From contig JXTC01000034.1 in assembly GCA_002914845.1 (NCBI GenBank), forward strand, positions 764,955-828,954: 64,000 nt of DNA, written 5' to 3'. Source of the DNA: Trema orientale. Lineage: Eukaryota > Streptophyta > Magnoliopsida > Rosales > Cannabaceae. The notes below the pieces were generated by a model that was not told the origin of the DNA, made no database searches, and saw only the letters and a list, made by a program, of their open reading frames with translations. This document shows, piece after piece, positions 33,681 to 46,060 of the stretch. Both the position numbers and the translations under genes were made by a program. Within the stretch, counting starts at the first letter, position 1; every line of letters starts with the position of its first letter.

Positions 33681-35926
33681 CACCCAGCTCCTTACAAAAT
33701 TAAATAGTCAATAATAATATGACTTTACATCATTTAAATTATGGTTATATGTGCATTCATAGTTAAGCATAAATTGTTAAAACTCTTAAATACTCATTAT
33801 AATTTTCTTCACCGTCATTTACTAAGTAAATTTTGCAGTGAAATGCTCAAGACACGCTCATGGGTACAAGCTTGATGTGTATTAAGTTTGTTTTCTACAT
33901 GATTATTTGGACATATTAATTATTAGGAATATACTTGATTAGCTAAGTTTATTAACTCTCATTTTTTAAGAAGCATGTAATTCACTTTATTCAATTGTGG
34001 TTTTAGTTATATCAATTAGTATGTCAATTGAATAATTCATTTACATTTAGCGTGATCTAATTGTTTTAATTATTTTTGATATTTTGAATAGAAATCTATA
34101 CGTACCTTATTTTGTTTGTCTTTTTTATAATGTTAGATTGATTCCTTGGTATTACATTGGCGTTAGAAAAAAAAAATAAAATAAAATTAACAATATTAAT
34201 GACCGACATCATTGAAGTCGGCTAAACACCCAAACGAAATTATATATCCATGTTATAGGCTTTGCCTTATTTCACGTATCTCCACTGCCACCCATATTCC
34301 CTTCAAACCCTCCCATCTCATTTTGTTATTAGAAGAGTAGCACACGTATAACTTCGTTTTTTTTTTTCTCCATAGTGGTTCAATTTAATCAATCTGGTGC
34401 TATCCCTTCCATAGGAACGTGAAAGGTAATCTCTTTATTTCTATTAGTTTAATATTTTACTGGTTCTAAAGTTACATATGATTTGTTTATATCATTAATT
34501 GTAATGTCAATGGTTAGGAAAGTTTCTAAGATTCCTAATTAATTACTATGGTTATGGTTTTATATACTATTTGGAGGATTTCGTGATTGATGAAAGCTTA
34601 AATATGGGATTGTGGAAAAATAACTATATCTGTATATGTATCCACTTGTTTGTATATAGAAAACGTGAGGACTTAATTTATAAACTTAGGAGGAAATTTA
34701 ATTAAGCCTTATTAATGTATTTGTTGCAGTATTGTTTATATCTCACTTTGAGGCACTTGTGAACTTGATTAAACGTATCTTTTTATTGTGTACTATTTTC
34801 ATAATGTTCCATGTCTAGGTATATAAGACATGAAAATCACATATTGTGATGAATTAGTTATTTGTGAATAAATTTTATTCCTTTTCAAATTTTCTTTTTT
34901 TTTAAAGCTTGGTTTTGAACATTAATTGATACTATCATATGGTTAGTAGTGGAATAAACTTATTATACGAAGATACTAGGAGCACATCACTGTACCCTGA
35001 GCAAGGAGTATTTCACAGAAAAATACATAAAAGCTTGGAATTGAGGTAAGTAACTTCACACCTGCAATGTAAGAAATTCTGTGTTTCTGTGAATCTGTGA
35101 AATATGTGGATATGCAATTTGTGGATATGTGTACATACGCATTTATCATTCAGCTTTGCATGAGACATGAACATATAGTGTATTCATATTGCCTGACGAG
35201 TATTGGTGAATAGGGTGTGGCAGGCCAGCACCCAAATATGTGATATGGTTCCTTCGGGGACACTATGGTTCCTTCGGGAACACTCTGGTCTTTTCGGGGA
35301 CAATATGGTTCCTTCGGGAACACTCTGACGGCGGTATGGGGTGGACCTCTGCAGTACACAGAGGGGTTTGAGATGTATTTGGGACTCGAGACCTCCATAC
35401 TGCTCATGATATATTATATGTTCTCTGAGTGGCTCAGTATGCGATTCACAGTCTTGTCAGGCAATACAATATACACAGGGATCCCAATCATATAATTATC
35501 TGTTATCTGTCATGTGCATTCTGCATCTGCATGCGTTACTTACTGAGTTTTATACTCACGAATATTCTTACATTGCAGATGATACTGCTCATATGTGAGT
35601 TCGGAGGAGGAGCGCTGACTTTCTGACCGCGGCATGTGTATATGAGCATTTTTGACGCTGTGGTTTCTTGATAGAGAATTTTGTATCTATTTTGAGTGTG
35701 TATACATTATGTATATTTTCTGAAGAGGTCCACTATGTGAGTATGTATATATGTATATATTAGATTATATATAATTATGAGTGGAATTTTCTGTTTTCTC
35801 CTAGAAAGCATAAAAACTTTAAATTTTCTCTGATTTTATCAGTTTAAGTCGAGTGGCACCTTCCGATCTCACTGAATATTTATACGAATATCCTCACGTA
35901 CGCGTGTGGGATCGGGGGTTGCCACA
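33659..35926 (+). mobile_element. 3' LTR of gypsy fragment G
   Basis: It follows a purine tract (aggaggggaaga, about 33644-33655), starts TGATATCCTAAATTTCG and ends gggttgccaca, 2268 bp. It shares blocks with the F LTR, such as gcagtgaaatgctcaaga at 33836 and a following 'gtacaagcttgatgtgt', so F and G are related families. After it, E sequence resumes (atatggtagttcc). Confidence 0.75.
35244..35323. repeat. 20-bp minisatellite in the LTR of G
   Basis: Four imperfect 20-bp units of the type tatggttccttcgggaacac start at 35244, 35264, 35284 and 35304. Alternate units are more alike (40-bp higher-order step). Confidence 0.85.
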
Positions 35927-36274
35927 ATATGGTAGTTCCAAATTGTATCATGTAGATATATTTCATTGTCTATCGAAACACACAAGTCTATCTGAAGTTT
36001 ATTTTGTTAAGTGATATTGATTTTGCACACACTTACACACTGAGAGTCTTGAGTGGAGTTAACGCTTGAAGTTGAAAATCTAGATAATCTCAATGTTTGC
36101 ATTTCCTTTGAGCTTGGAACATTTCATGACTTTGGAGATACTTGCATGATTTTTGATTCGATACAAAAATCACACTTTGTCGTTTATGTCTTTAGTACTT
36201 GATTTGTGTTCTGCTATTCTTTTTCTTGTTTTGTTTTGCTTGAGGAAAAGCAAATATTCGAGTTTGGAGGTATT

Positions 36275-37781
36275 TGATGAGTGATTAATTCAGTCATAAA
36301 TCAAGCATCATTGAACTCAAATAATTGTAAGTTCTTAAGTATTTTTGTTGGTTTGATGTATTTTTGCCTTGTTTTTATAATTCTTATGAATAAATGAGAA
36401 TCAATAAAAACTAGTGACAAATATGGATATTTCAACCATTTGAGATGAAAGCTAAGTATGACTCGAATGCAACACAACAAAAATCAGGCAAAACAGAGCT
36501 GAAATAAAGAAATAGCACCCCCGAGAAGAAAAGCTGTCACATTAAGTTCCAAAGCCGAGAGCACCACAACATTATAATAGTAGCACCGCAGGGCTAACTA
36601 AAAAACTGAGTTCCAGACGATAGAACAACACGGAGCTTCGCAACACTTGCCATGAAGCGCCGTGGCACTTCACGGCATCCGGAGGCGTGTTTTTAGCGAA
36701 TTTTTAGAGCCAATCTGGACTATTGATGCTATCTGATCGAATGGTTGACATTCCACCTGATCTAGGTCACCTTAGAGCCCCTTAAATATATCCTTATGGT
36801 TCCATTTCAAGTGTGGAGAGTTGGAGAGAAAATATAACAAAGAAAGCTCAAAAATCCTAGAGAGGAAGGAGCTTGGAGCAAAAATCTTGAAGAGGATGCT
36901 TGAGAGAGTGGCTTGAAGAGATTGAAGCTTAAAGTTCTACCTCCATGAAAGAGTTTTTCCTATCCTCTTTCCCACCCTAATCTCATTTGAATTTTGTATT
37001 TTGCTTGATTATTTAACATGTTTAGGTTTTTGAAATTCTTGTGGAGATTAGTATTGGATTCTCTTATCTTGAATTAATTGTTATATGCTTGGGGTATGAT
37101 GTAACTTAGACTTTGATTCTATGCCTTGATTTCTAATATGTTCTTTGATTTTGTTCTTGAATTTATTTGTACTATTCCATACTTACTGATTCTCAACAAA
37201 TTAGCTACTAGTTGGATGATTTGGTTTCCAGAATTTGGCACTTGAGAGAGAAAATTTTAGAAACAACTATAGGATAATATAACCTAGGACTTATAAAGTT
37301 TGAGAGAACCTATAATTCCTTTAAAGCCATGATCAAAGAATCATTGAACATAATGAATTCTTAAATTCTAGGTTTGGAATAGAGATATTAGAACTGGGAT
37401 TTAGGAATGATTTCACTCGGCACTCAAGAGATAGAGCAGAAATATCTTTGGGTTCTCAGCTTATAAACTAGGAATAATTGATTTGAATGCAATTGGTGAT
37501 CAAAAGACATAGTTGATAGTCAGGTGAATTCAATCCCCTAGTACATTTATGCATAGAAGTCTCCATATTTTATTAATGTATTTATATTTTTATTTGTATT
37601 TGTTTAATCTTAAATTCATTTAGTTTGGTGCTTAGATAAAATTAGGTCACAATAATTCTGGTACTTGGCGAAAATTTAACACCCAATTCCTTATGGATTC
37701 GACAACTCTCTTATCACTTTATTACTTGATTACGACCTATGCACTTGCGATTATTTTATGTATATGCATTTTAGCGTAACA
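36275..37781 (+). mobile_element. LTR2 of Athila-like block E
   Basis: Starts tgatgagtgatt after the purine tract tttggaggtatt, ends gcgtaaca before the primer site at 37788. 1507 bp. It serves as the 3' LTR of the first internal copy and the 5' LTR of the second. Confidence 0.88.
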
Positions 37782-37925
37782 AGTTTTTGGCACCGTTGCC
37801 AGGGAATTGGTATTTTAGATTGTTATTGACATCGGAAGTAAGTTGCTTGATTTTAATTTAGGCATTTATTTATTTCTATTTTTTAATTTTTATTTTTAAA
37901 TGTTTGTTTTACGGGGTGCTTTGAG

Positions 37926-39021
37926 ATGATAGATCAGCAAGCCCTCTTATGGTTTGATCAACGAGACTCAGAGCCATTTTATTATACATAGTGGAGATAC
38001 AAAGAGTTGCTCACGATGTGCCCGAATTATGGTTTATCCCCAGAGTATCAAATACAAAATTTCCTCAACAACCTTCGGCCTGAAATGAGAATGTGAGTAG
38101 AAAGAGGAAATGGTACCACCTCTATCTACCAAGTATCCATTGATGAAGCTTATTAGTTGTTGGAAGACATGGCCGATTTTGACTTACGGAATTGGAATTA
38201 TCTACCAAGCCACCTCGGTTTGGAAAATAATTCTTACATTTTGGTGACATGGTGTGATACTCCACATCACTAAGAGGAGCCTTCTCCCGACCTTGAATAT
38301 CTTTTTGCATAATTTTCGGAGGAGATAAGACTTCGCCATGAGAAATGAAAGAGAAATGGAGACTATTCGTAATTCACAATTTAAGTCTCTTTATGACTCC
38401 CTTGAGGCCATGACAAGGGCAGTGGCTATGATACGTGCACAAGTTACAAATATTGATGAAAGCTACCATGAGGAACCGAGCACAAGCGGAAGGATCTTGG
38501 GTTTGTTTGATGCTGACGACTCAATTGAGTAGGAGAATCAAGAGTGGATCAAAGAGGAAGAATCACAAGACAACACTTGTGAATCTTCACTTTTTGAGAT
38601 CCAAATCATCATGCTGCCATCATTCATCAAAGATCACATCTATGATGATCCTATGTGGCTGAAACCCCTCCACCACTGCTAGCACCTTTTATTAAAGCCC
38701 GCCAAACACATGTATCGATGCCAAATAAAGCTGAGCATACGAACCGATTACTTCCATACATCGCCAAGCTTAAGGGCGCTAAAAAACAAGACCCATTTGT
38801 TATGTTGTATGACATATACTATGGGCAGAAGCCGCTATTTGATGAGCTTCACTAAGTTGTACATGAATAAGCCTAAAGATACAAATTATAGAGAGGAGTC
38901 TCGCACTACCAAAGTTAGAGTTACCTTGCCCGGAGCACTACCTTTGCCAACCTTAAAAGGAAGCGAGAATATCTCACCTCTCCGATATGTGTTCTTTTCT
39001 CTTGTACTTATATTGAACACC
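37926..39021 (+). pseudogene. Athila-type gag remnant, second copy
   Basis: It runs parallel to 30394-31490 base by base with many point differences. It starts MIDQQALLWFDQ, shows the same gag-domain blocks and carries its own set of stops, for example near 37990, 38098 and 38155. The 38338-38532 and 38655-38855 pieces are open. Like the first copy it has no pol. Confidence 0.75.
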
Positions 39022-40349
39022 TAAACATTGAGAATATTGCCAATTTTGAGTTTGCGGGTGAAAATATTTGTTGGTTAATTATTTATTGGGTGTGGCTTTA
39101 CTTGTGTGTTGGTTGGTATGATTTTCTTTACTTGACTCGCATTAATTGAACCTCGTTCTTGATTCTATACATTTAACCACAATAATCATGATCACTTGAC
39201 TATTTGAGCTTTTGGAGAACACTTGTGTGCATTAGATAGGCATTGATATCTCATGAACTTTAGAACCTATTTGAGTGAAACTTGAGACAAAATTTTATGT
39301 TAGGTGTTATTGGAGAAATGATTTAGGCTATCTTTGGACTGTTTGAGTCCTTCAAGCTAACCTTGATATATTATCATCCTAGTACACCTACTTTGAGCCT
39401 ATTTGTACTTTTTTTTTCCTACCATATTTTTGTCAAACCAAAATAATGACCACCAACCTTATCTTTAAGCATGTTGATTGTTTTAAAGAGTTATTTTGTG
39501 TTATATTTATGTTGGAAGGAAGGGTGGCGTTATGAAGAGGAAAAAAAAAAGAAAAAAGGAAGAAGAAAAACCAAAAAAAAAAAATGAAAATTTGGTGAAA
39601 ATTTGTGTCCTTACCCTCCATATTGTTTTTCAACATTGAGGACAATATTGATTTTGAGTTTGGAGGAGAGATTTTTTATTTTCATCCTTTTATCTTATTT
39701 CATATCTTTCGTTTCAAAAATAAAAAATAAAAAGAAAAACAAATTCAATAAGTGTTTGGTGGAGTGTTGATAAAAGAGAAATTTAGTTGAAAAAAAGTAT
39801 GGGAGTGCTATTTGGTATACCAAGAAATAACATTACAAATGTCTTAGATTAATGTGCTTAAAGGTGATTTCGACCTCAAATTTTTTTAAAATTATCTTAC
39901 CTTTGCCCAAGCCAATATTACAAGCTTAATGAAAGACCTTTTGATCTTTGATGATATACTGACATACATTAATGGAGAGCAATATAAAAAATGGGCATAT
40001 GGTAGTTCCAAATTATATCATATAGAGATATTTCATTGTCTATCGAAACACACAAGTCTATCTAAAGTTTATTTTATTAAGTAATATTGATTTTGCACAC
40101 ACTTACATACTAAGAGTCTTGAGTGGAGTTAAATTAACGCTTGAAGTTGAAAATCTAGATAATCTCAATGTTTGCATTTCCTTTGAGCTTGGAGCATTTC
40201 ATGACTTTGGAGATATTTGCACGATTTTTGATTCGATACAAAACTCACACTTTCTCGTTTTTGTCTTTAGTACTTGATTTATGTTTTGCTATTCTTTTTC
40301 TTATTTTGTTTTGCTTGAGGACAAGCAAATATTCGAGTTTGGGGGTATT
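39022..40349 (+). other. Non-coding 3' region of E, second internal copy
   Basis: It matches 31491-32361 and 35927-36274 of the first copy, and contains the 289 bases that the G fragment replaced there (39716-40004). Purine-rich tract near 39540-39590; purine tract tttgggggtatt immediately before LTR3. No ORF of note. Confidence 0.65.
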
Positions 40350-41847
40350 TGATGAGTGATTAATTCAGTCACAAATCAAGTATCATTCAATTCAAATAAT
40401 TGTAAGTTCTCAAGTACTTTTGTCGGTATGATATGTTTTTACCATATTTCTATAGTTCCTATGAATAAATGAGAATCAATAAAAATTGGTGACAAATATA
40501 GATATTTCAACTATTTGAGATGAAAGTTGTGTCCGATACAGATGCAACGCAATAAAAATCAAGCAAAAAGGAGCTAAAACAAAGAAATGGCACCCTTGGG
40601 AAGAAAAGCTATCGTGCTGAGTTCCAAAGCCGAGAGTGCCACGGCATTGTAATAGTAGCACTGCAGGCTACCTAGAAAATAGAGTTCCAGAGACTAGAGC
40701 ACCGCGGCGCTTGCCAGGGAGCACCGTGGCGCTACACAGCGTCCGGAAGTGCGTTTTTAGCGAGTTTTTAGAGCAAATCTAGACCATTGATGCTATCTGA
40801 TCGAATGGTTGACATTTCACCCGGCCTAGGTCATCTTAAAGCCCCTTAAATACATTCTTAAGCCTCTATTTCAAGTGTGGAGAGTTGGAGAGAAAATAAC
40901 ACAAAGAGAGCTCAAAAATCCAAGACAGGAAGGAGCTTGGAGCATAAATCTTGGAGAGGATGCTTGAGAGAGTGGCTTGAAGAGATTCAAGTTTGAAGTT
41001 CTACCTCCATAAAAAGAGTTTTTCTTATCCTCTTTTTCATCCTAATCTCATTTGAATTTTATATTTTGCTTGATTATTGAACATGTTTGGATTCGTGAAA
41101 TTCTTGTTGAGATTAGTATTGGATTCTCCTATCTTGAATTAATTGTTATATACTTGGGATATGATGTAACTTAGACTTTGATTCTATGTCTTGATTTCTA
41201 ATATGTTCTTTGATGTTCTTCTTGAATTTATTTGTACTATTCCATGTTTAATGCTTCTCAACTAATTAGCTACTAGTTAGATGATTTGGTTTCTCGAATT
41301 TGGCACTTAAGAAAGGGAATTTTAGAAACAATCATTGGATAGTATAACCTAGGACTTATAGAGTTTGAGAGAACCTATAATTCCTTTAAAGCCGTGATCA
41401 AAGGACCATTGAATATAATGGATTCTTAAATTCTGGACTTGGAATAGAGATATTACAACCGGGATTTAGTAATAATTTCACTCGGTACTCGGGAGAGAAA
41501 GTAGAAATATCTTTTAGTTCTTAGCTTATAAACTAGGAATAATTGATTTGAATGCAATTAGTGATCAAAAAACATAGTTGATAGTTAGGTGAATTCAATC
41601 CCCTAATACATTTATGCATAGAATTCTCCATATTTTATTTATATATTTATATTTATATTTGTATTTATTTAATCATAAATTCATTTAGTTTGATTGCTTT
41701 GATAAAATTATATCACAATAATTCCAGTATTTAGCGGCAATTTAACACCTAATTCCTCGTGGGATCGACAATTCTCTTATCGTTTTATTACTTGATTACG
41801 ACCCGTTCACTTGCAATTATTTTACGTATATACATTTTACCATAACA
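40350..41847 (+). mobile_element. LTR3 of Athila-like block E
   Basis: Starts tgatgagtgatt, ends accataaca, 1498 bp, followed by the target duplication TGTGG (41848-41852). Confidence 0.88.
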
Positions 41848-41852
41848 TGTGG

Positions 41853-42382
41853 CAAGGCTGCGCCTCCTCCCTTTTTTTATTTAAATAAATAAATAAAATT
41901 TAATAAACAGAAAATAAAAATTAGGAATTAACAAAATAAGAAACTAGAGTCTCTTTCTTCATTTTTTTTCCTCCATTGGTGGTCTTCCAAGCTTTTCCAT
42001 TATTGTTGTTCTTCCAAGAAAATTACATAAACTAAGATTTATAATTTTCTAGTAAAAGAAAAATATAAATCCTAAAAAATCTATCAAGGAGGAAAACATG
42101 GTGATGATAGACCATCCTTCTTGTTACAATCCCAATAAAAAGATTACACTATAAAATTCTATAGCCATGGCGAAAGTTTATAAAATTAACAAATCTATAA
42201 ACCATCTATAACATAAAAAGTTGATATCTATTCATCATCATAAGAAAAAAAAATCAGTTAATCATTTATAGAAACCTAAGTGCCAAACTCATTTAAAAAT
42301 AACAAACATGCATATATAAACTGAAGGATCAAGAGCAAGCCAAAGAGAAGGATTTACAGCAAATAGGTCATAACAAACCGTA
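41853..42382 (-). other. Non-coding leader of element B, part next to the primer site
   Basis: AT-rich with no ORF. It continues, across the E block, into 28746 and below. It lies directly downstream (minus strand) of the primer binding site at 42383-42396. Confidence 0.45.
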
Positions 42383-42396
42383 GCTCTGGTACCAAT
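42383..42396 (-). other. Primer binding site of element B
   Basis: The minus strand reads attggtaccagagc; TGGTACCAGAGC matches TGGTATCAGAGC (initiator tRNA-Met) at 11 of 12 positions. It abuts the LTR end at 42397. Confidence 0.75.
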
Positions 42397-43985
42397 TGTT
42401 AGTTATTATTTACAAAAGACGTGATAAAATCAAAGATGAGCAGAAGCATGGAAAAAAAAAAATTTCCGAATTATAGTTTTTCATAAAATCTTTTAAGATC
42501 TTTGTTATAGTCTAAATACGTATAAGAGATTGTATACCTTAACCAATGAGTCTTTCTTCATATGTATCAAGCTTGTAACTACAGAGGTGTGTAAGACTTC
42601 GATCTTAATCAACCTCCAAGTAAGAATCTAAGAACTCTAATTTCCTCCAATGGTGACTCCAAAAATTTCTCTCTCTCACTTTTCTCTCAGTTTTCTGTGC
42701 AGTCGCCAAACTAATGTTTAAGTCAAAACTGAACATAACATCCAAAGGAGGAGGAAAGAGGCTTTTATAGGCTCCACCCTAGGAGCAAATTTGGCTAGCC
42801 CTATAGACTAGGGCTGGTTGAAATTCCACATGCCCTAAGGGGACAGTGGGCCCTAAAGGCCCACTGCTTTTTTAGCATGTTTCTCTTTTTGTGTAACTGC
42901 CCAGAAAATTGTTTGAGCCTAATTTGGCTAATCTTATGCAGGCCAAGTTGTTGGTGTAGGTTGGGGTCCCAAATGGACCTATTTAACTCAAGCTCCAATA
43001 GAAAAGGGTCCAGTTATAATTAACTCTTAATACAAGTAAATTTGTACTATTAGTTATGGACTTATTCTACTACAGGTCCAAACTGTACTCTTGAATTAGA
43101 TAATATCACAAGATATTTTATAATTAAAATTATGTCCATTAGATAATTAACATATGTATGTGTATCACCACATGAATATCGATAATTAGAGCTAGGTAAA
43201 ATTATTATTTTGCCCCTCTAATTATATCTTTCAATTCATTAATACAAAACTATATCTAATAAATTACCGGACTTATAAAAAGCTTTCAATTAATAAAATA
43301 TTCAATTTTATTAATTACTTAGCTAAGGTTTAAACCATTCAAGCTTCTATAGCTCCTCGAGGCAGTATTCACTTCTCTATATAATAGAGTTGTGGATTTT
43401 ATATCTATAAACATATGTTCCCAATGCCTATAATAATGTATTACCAAAATGTCAGGGTTTAGATCGTCAATTTCTTGATCCGCACCTTTTCACATCTCAA
43501 ATAATACAAGTTATAGATATGGTTCATCACTTATTTTAGGACTAAGAAAGATATATATTAATTATCAAGTTTGTGAAAATATATTGTTGTTAACAATACT
43601 TATTACAAGAATATATTTCACATGGCCCTTGTTCAATGTTTGCACACCAAGTCTTTTTACATATGGTTACACCAATATATATTAAAACATAATATGAATG
43701 CATAAAGTCTTGTAACACGATCCAAAAGAAGTGTCTAGCTTCTCTTATTAGTTGTGAACAAACTTATTTGATTTAATTAGAGAAAATATGTCTTAACTTT
43801 AATAAATAACTTTATTAAAATATTTCTCTACTGAATAAATTATGGAACCTTTTTGACATTTACTATTGTACCAATAATCAAAATATTATCATAAATACTA
43901 TGTATGAAATATCTATTTATTAAATATTTAAAATATTCAATAAATATTTGTAAATAATAAACATTTTTTTGGTATAATCCTAACA
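42397..43985 (-). mobile_element. 5' LTR of copia element B
   Basis: On the minus strand it starts TGTTAGGATTATACC and ends AATAATAACTAACA, with 5' TG and 3' CA, directly followed by a primer site. 1589 bp, AT-rich, no ORF of note. At 43986, gag sequence of element D begins, so B is inserted in that gag. Confidence 0.7.
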
Positions 43986-45429
43986 TATAGGGCATATGAT
44001 ACTTTAGAGAGCTCCATAGTAAATCAATTAAGATAGGGCTTTAGACTGTCATCTTTTCCCTACTAAATATTTGCCAAACTTTAGAGTGGCACATTAAACT
44101 ATATTGCAACCTGTACTACCTTAGGAAGGCTGCTGAAAGTTTGTTGCTAGATCAAAATCAAACCAGCCTCGGTACTTCTAAAACACTTTTTAGTTGCTCC
44201 TATTAGAATTACTACAAAGCATCTACACTTAGCGAGGTCAGAGACTTGATGTAGCTCCATCAAGTATTAAAGCGATCTATATGATTATAGGGATCAGTTT
44301 TTCCTTTGAAAGCTTTTATAGTTGGGATTTTAATCTATCAGGCAAGGGAGCTTCTTTAATTTCAATAGAAAAGGACATTGGCAATATCAAATAATGAGCT
44401 CGTCATTGAGGTTTGCTAATGCATTCAAAGCTTTTCTTAAATCATCTACTCGTATGTTCCCAGGAAGATGAACTTCGCTTCTAACTATAGGTCCATGACT
44501 TTCATGATGCGATCTGAACTTTCGTGTGTATTAAGATCCTTCAAGGGTTCTCTTACAACAAGCATTAGATCATTGTTGTTAGTTTAGGGATCATCGTCAG
44601 TCATGACATTTGTTTCTTCAATCTTCAGGAGATAGTCTTCAAGGATTCAGTCGATTCTTCAAGTCATCGTTTTCCCTCCTTTGGTCGCTGATTCGTTCAA
44701 GAATTTTTCCAAAGTATAAGATCATTCTTGTCTCTCTCGCCTTGGTGGAGTTGCTCTTCTGGTTGCAATAGTTTGATTCGTCAGTCATGACATTTGTTTC
44801 TTCAATCTTCAGGAGATAGTCTTCAAGGATTCAGTCGATTCTTCAAGTCATCGTTTCCCCTCCTTTGGTCACTGATTCATTCAAGAATTTCTCAAAAGTA
44901 TAAGATCGTTCTTGTCTCTCTCGCCTGGGTGGAGTTGCTCTTCTGGTTGCATTAGTTTGTTGACTTTCTTGCCGTTAATCCTCTCTGCAACCTTATGAGT
45001 TATCTGCAGCTCTGCGCCTTGAGCTCCCAATTTGAGATCGTTATGGCGAGGCATTTCTTTGAAATCCTTACGGTATCGTATTAACTATAGGATAGGTACT
45101 CCTCGACCCCTATCATTATTACAATTACTTAGGATTCTTTCTTCACTCTCTTTATGTTGGAGTAACGAGTTGACCTTCTGTGAGGCGTTGTAGTGATTGA
45201 TTCATAATAATAGTCATCTGCTAAATGCCAGCAATTGCATCCTTTAGGCATTCTTGATGTTGTTCGATTATTTCTCCGACTGCCTAATTAGGATTAGTAA
45301 TGGGTGCGACCTGAGTCTGGGTAGTTTGCTGATTGTTTGATTCTAGTTTTAATTTCCTCCACCCAGATTATTACTAGTGATATAGCATGTAGGTGTATCT
45401 ACTTGATCATTGTTTCTTGTGTATGCCAT
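43986..45429 (-). pseudogene. gag remnant of Tat-type gypsy element D
   Basis: On the minus strand it starts at ATG 45429 (MAYTRNNDQ), which parallels the start of element C's gag (MANTRNTTRN). Further on are IPTIKAFKGKTDPYNHIDRF and DLAKCRCFVVILIGATKKCF (about 44100-44330), the retrotransposon gag domain of the Tat type. Many stops and frame changes. It is cut off at 43986 by the LTR of element B; the pol of D is not in the window. Confidence 0.8.
44595..44962. repeat. 184-bp tandem duplication in the gag of element D
   Basis: The segment starting cgtcagtcatgacatttg at 44595 recurs at 44779 with few differences, in direct order. Confidence 0.9.
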
Positions 45430-45482
45430 TGAAGCTAAAATTTGAGGACTTTTATTGGAATAACTCTCCATCTAATGCTAAT

Positions 45483-45514
45483 TATTAATGGAATTTTGTC
45501 AACTAGTTAATTGC
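45483..45514 (-). mobile_element. Inner 32 bp of the 5' LTR of element D
   Basis: The minus strand reads aaaattccattaata, followed by attagcattagatggagag, parallel to the end of the C LTR and its primer-site region (ccgtcaata, atttggcgctagaaggagg). The rest of this LTR lies at 56303-56705, separated by element C. Confidence 0.7.
45510..45514. repeat. Target-site duplication ATTGC of element C, left copy
   Basis: attgc immediately precedes the C 5' LTR and recurs at 56298-56302 immediately after the 3' LTR. Confidence 0.88.
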
Positions 45515-46000
45515 TGTTATGCGATCTTAAATCCATGATTGGTCAACGCCAAGAAAGTCAACAGTCAGGTGCGTCAGGTCGCATATGAGTTCTTTTTATT
45601 AAAGAGCGACCTCTTCCGAATGAGATAGATGCGACCAGTATAAAAGGAAATTATATGAAGTGTCTTCAAACGGGTAATCAACATAGAAAAGGAAACAAGC
45701 TTCAGAATGGAGATCGAGTAATCCCTTTGTTTAATTGGAGATGTTACCCGATTCTATGATTACTTAAAATTGTCTCTTTGATTACACTTACTCATTTATG
45801 TAATTGGGAAACTTTAAGCTATCCTCATCTATATAAAGNCAGAAGATAGTGAAGAACAGTGGACGTAGGCTCATCTTTTTTGGGGCTGAACCACTATAAA
45901 ATTCTTGTCTCCTTATTTGCTTTACTTTATCAACCCATTTCACATACAAGCCACATCTTGCAATTTCTTAAATTCATTGTTGACAAAACCTCCGTCAATA
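45515..46000 (+). mobile_element. 5' LTR of Tat-type gypsy element C
   Basis: Starts TGTTATGCGATC, 486 bp, the same length as the 3' LTR. By eye there are about 11 mismatches (near 98% identity), so the insertion is fairly recent. It carries a single ambiguous N at 45839 (offset 324). Possible TATA: gtataaaagg near 45637. Confidence 0.93.
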
Positions 46001-46020
46001 ATTTGGCGCTAGAAGGAGGG
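46001..46020 (+). other. Primer binding region of element C
   Basis: Just after the LTR: atttggcgctagaaggaggg. The TGGCGC start is usual for Tat-lineage primer sites; I cannot name the tRNA with certainty. Confidence 0.6.
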
Positions 46021-46060
46021 CTATTCCAGTAAAGAGTTTGACATTCTTATTTCTTCAACA

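Noticed and set aside
35150..35626. Overlapping ORFs on both strands in the LTR of G
   Set aside because: They come from the 20-bp minisatellite and GC-richer LTR sequence; LTRs of this lineage do not code.
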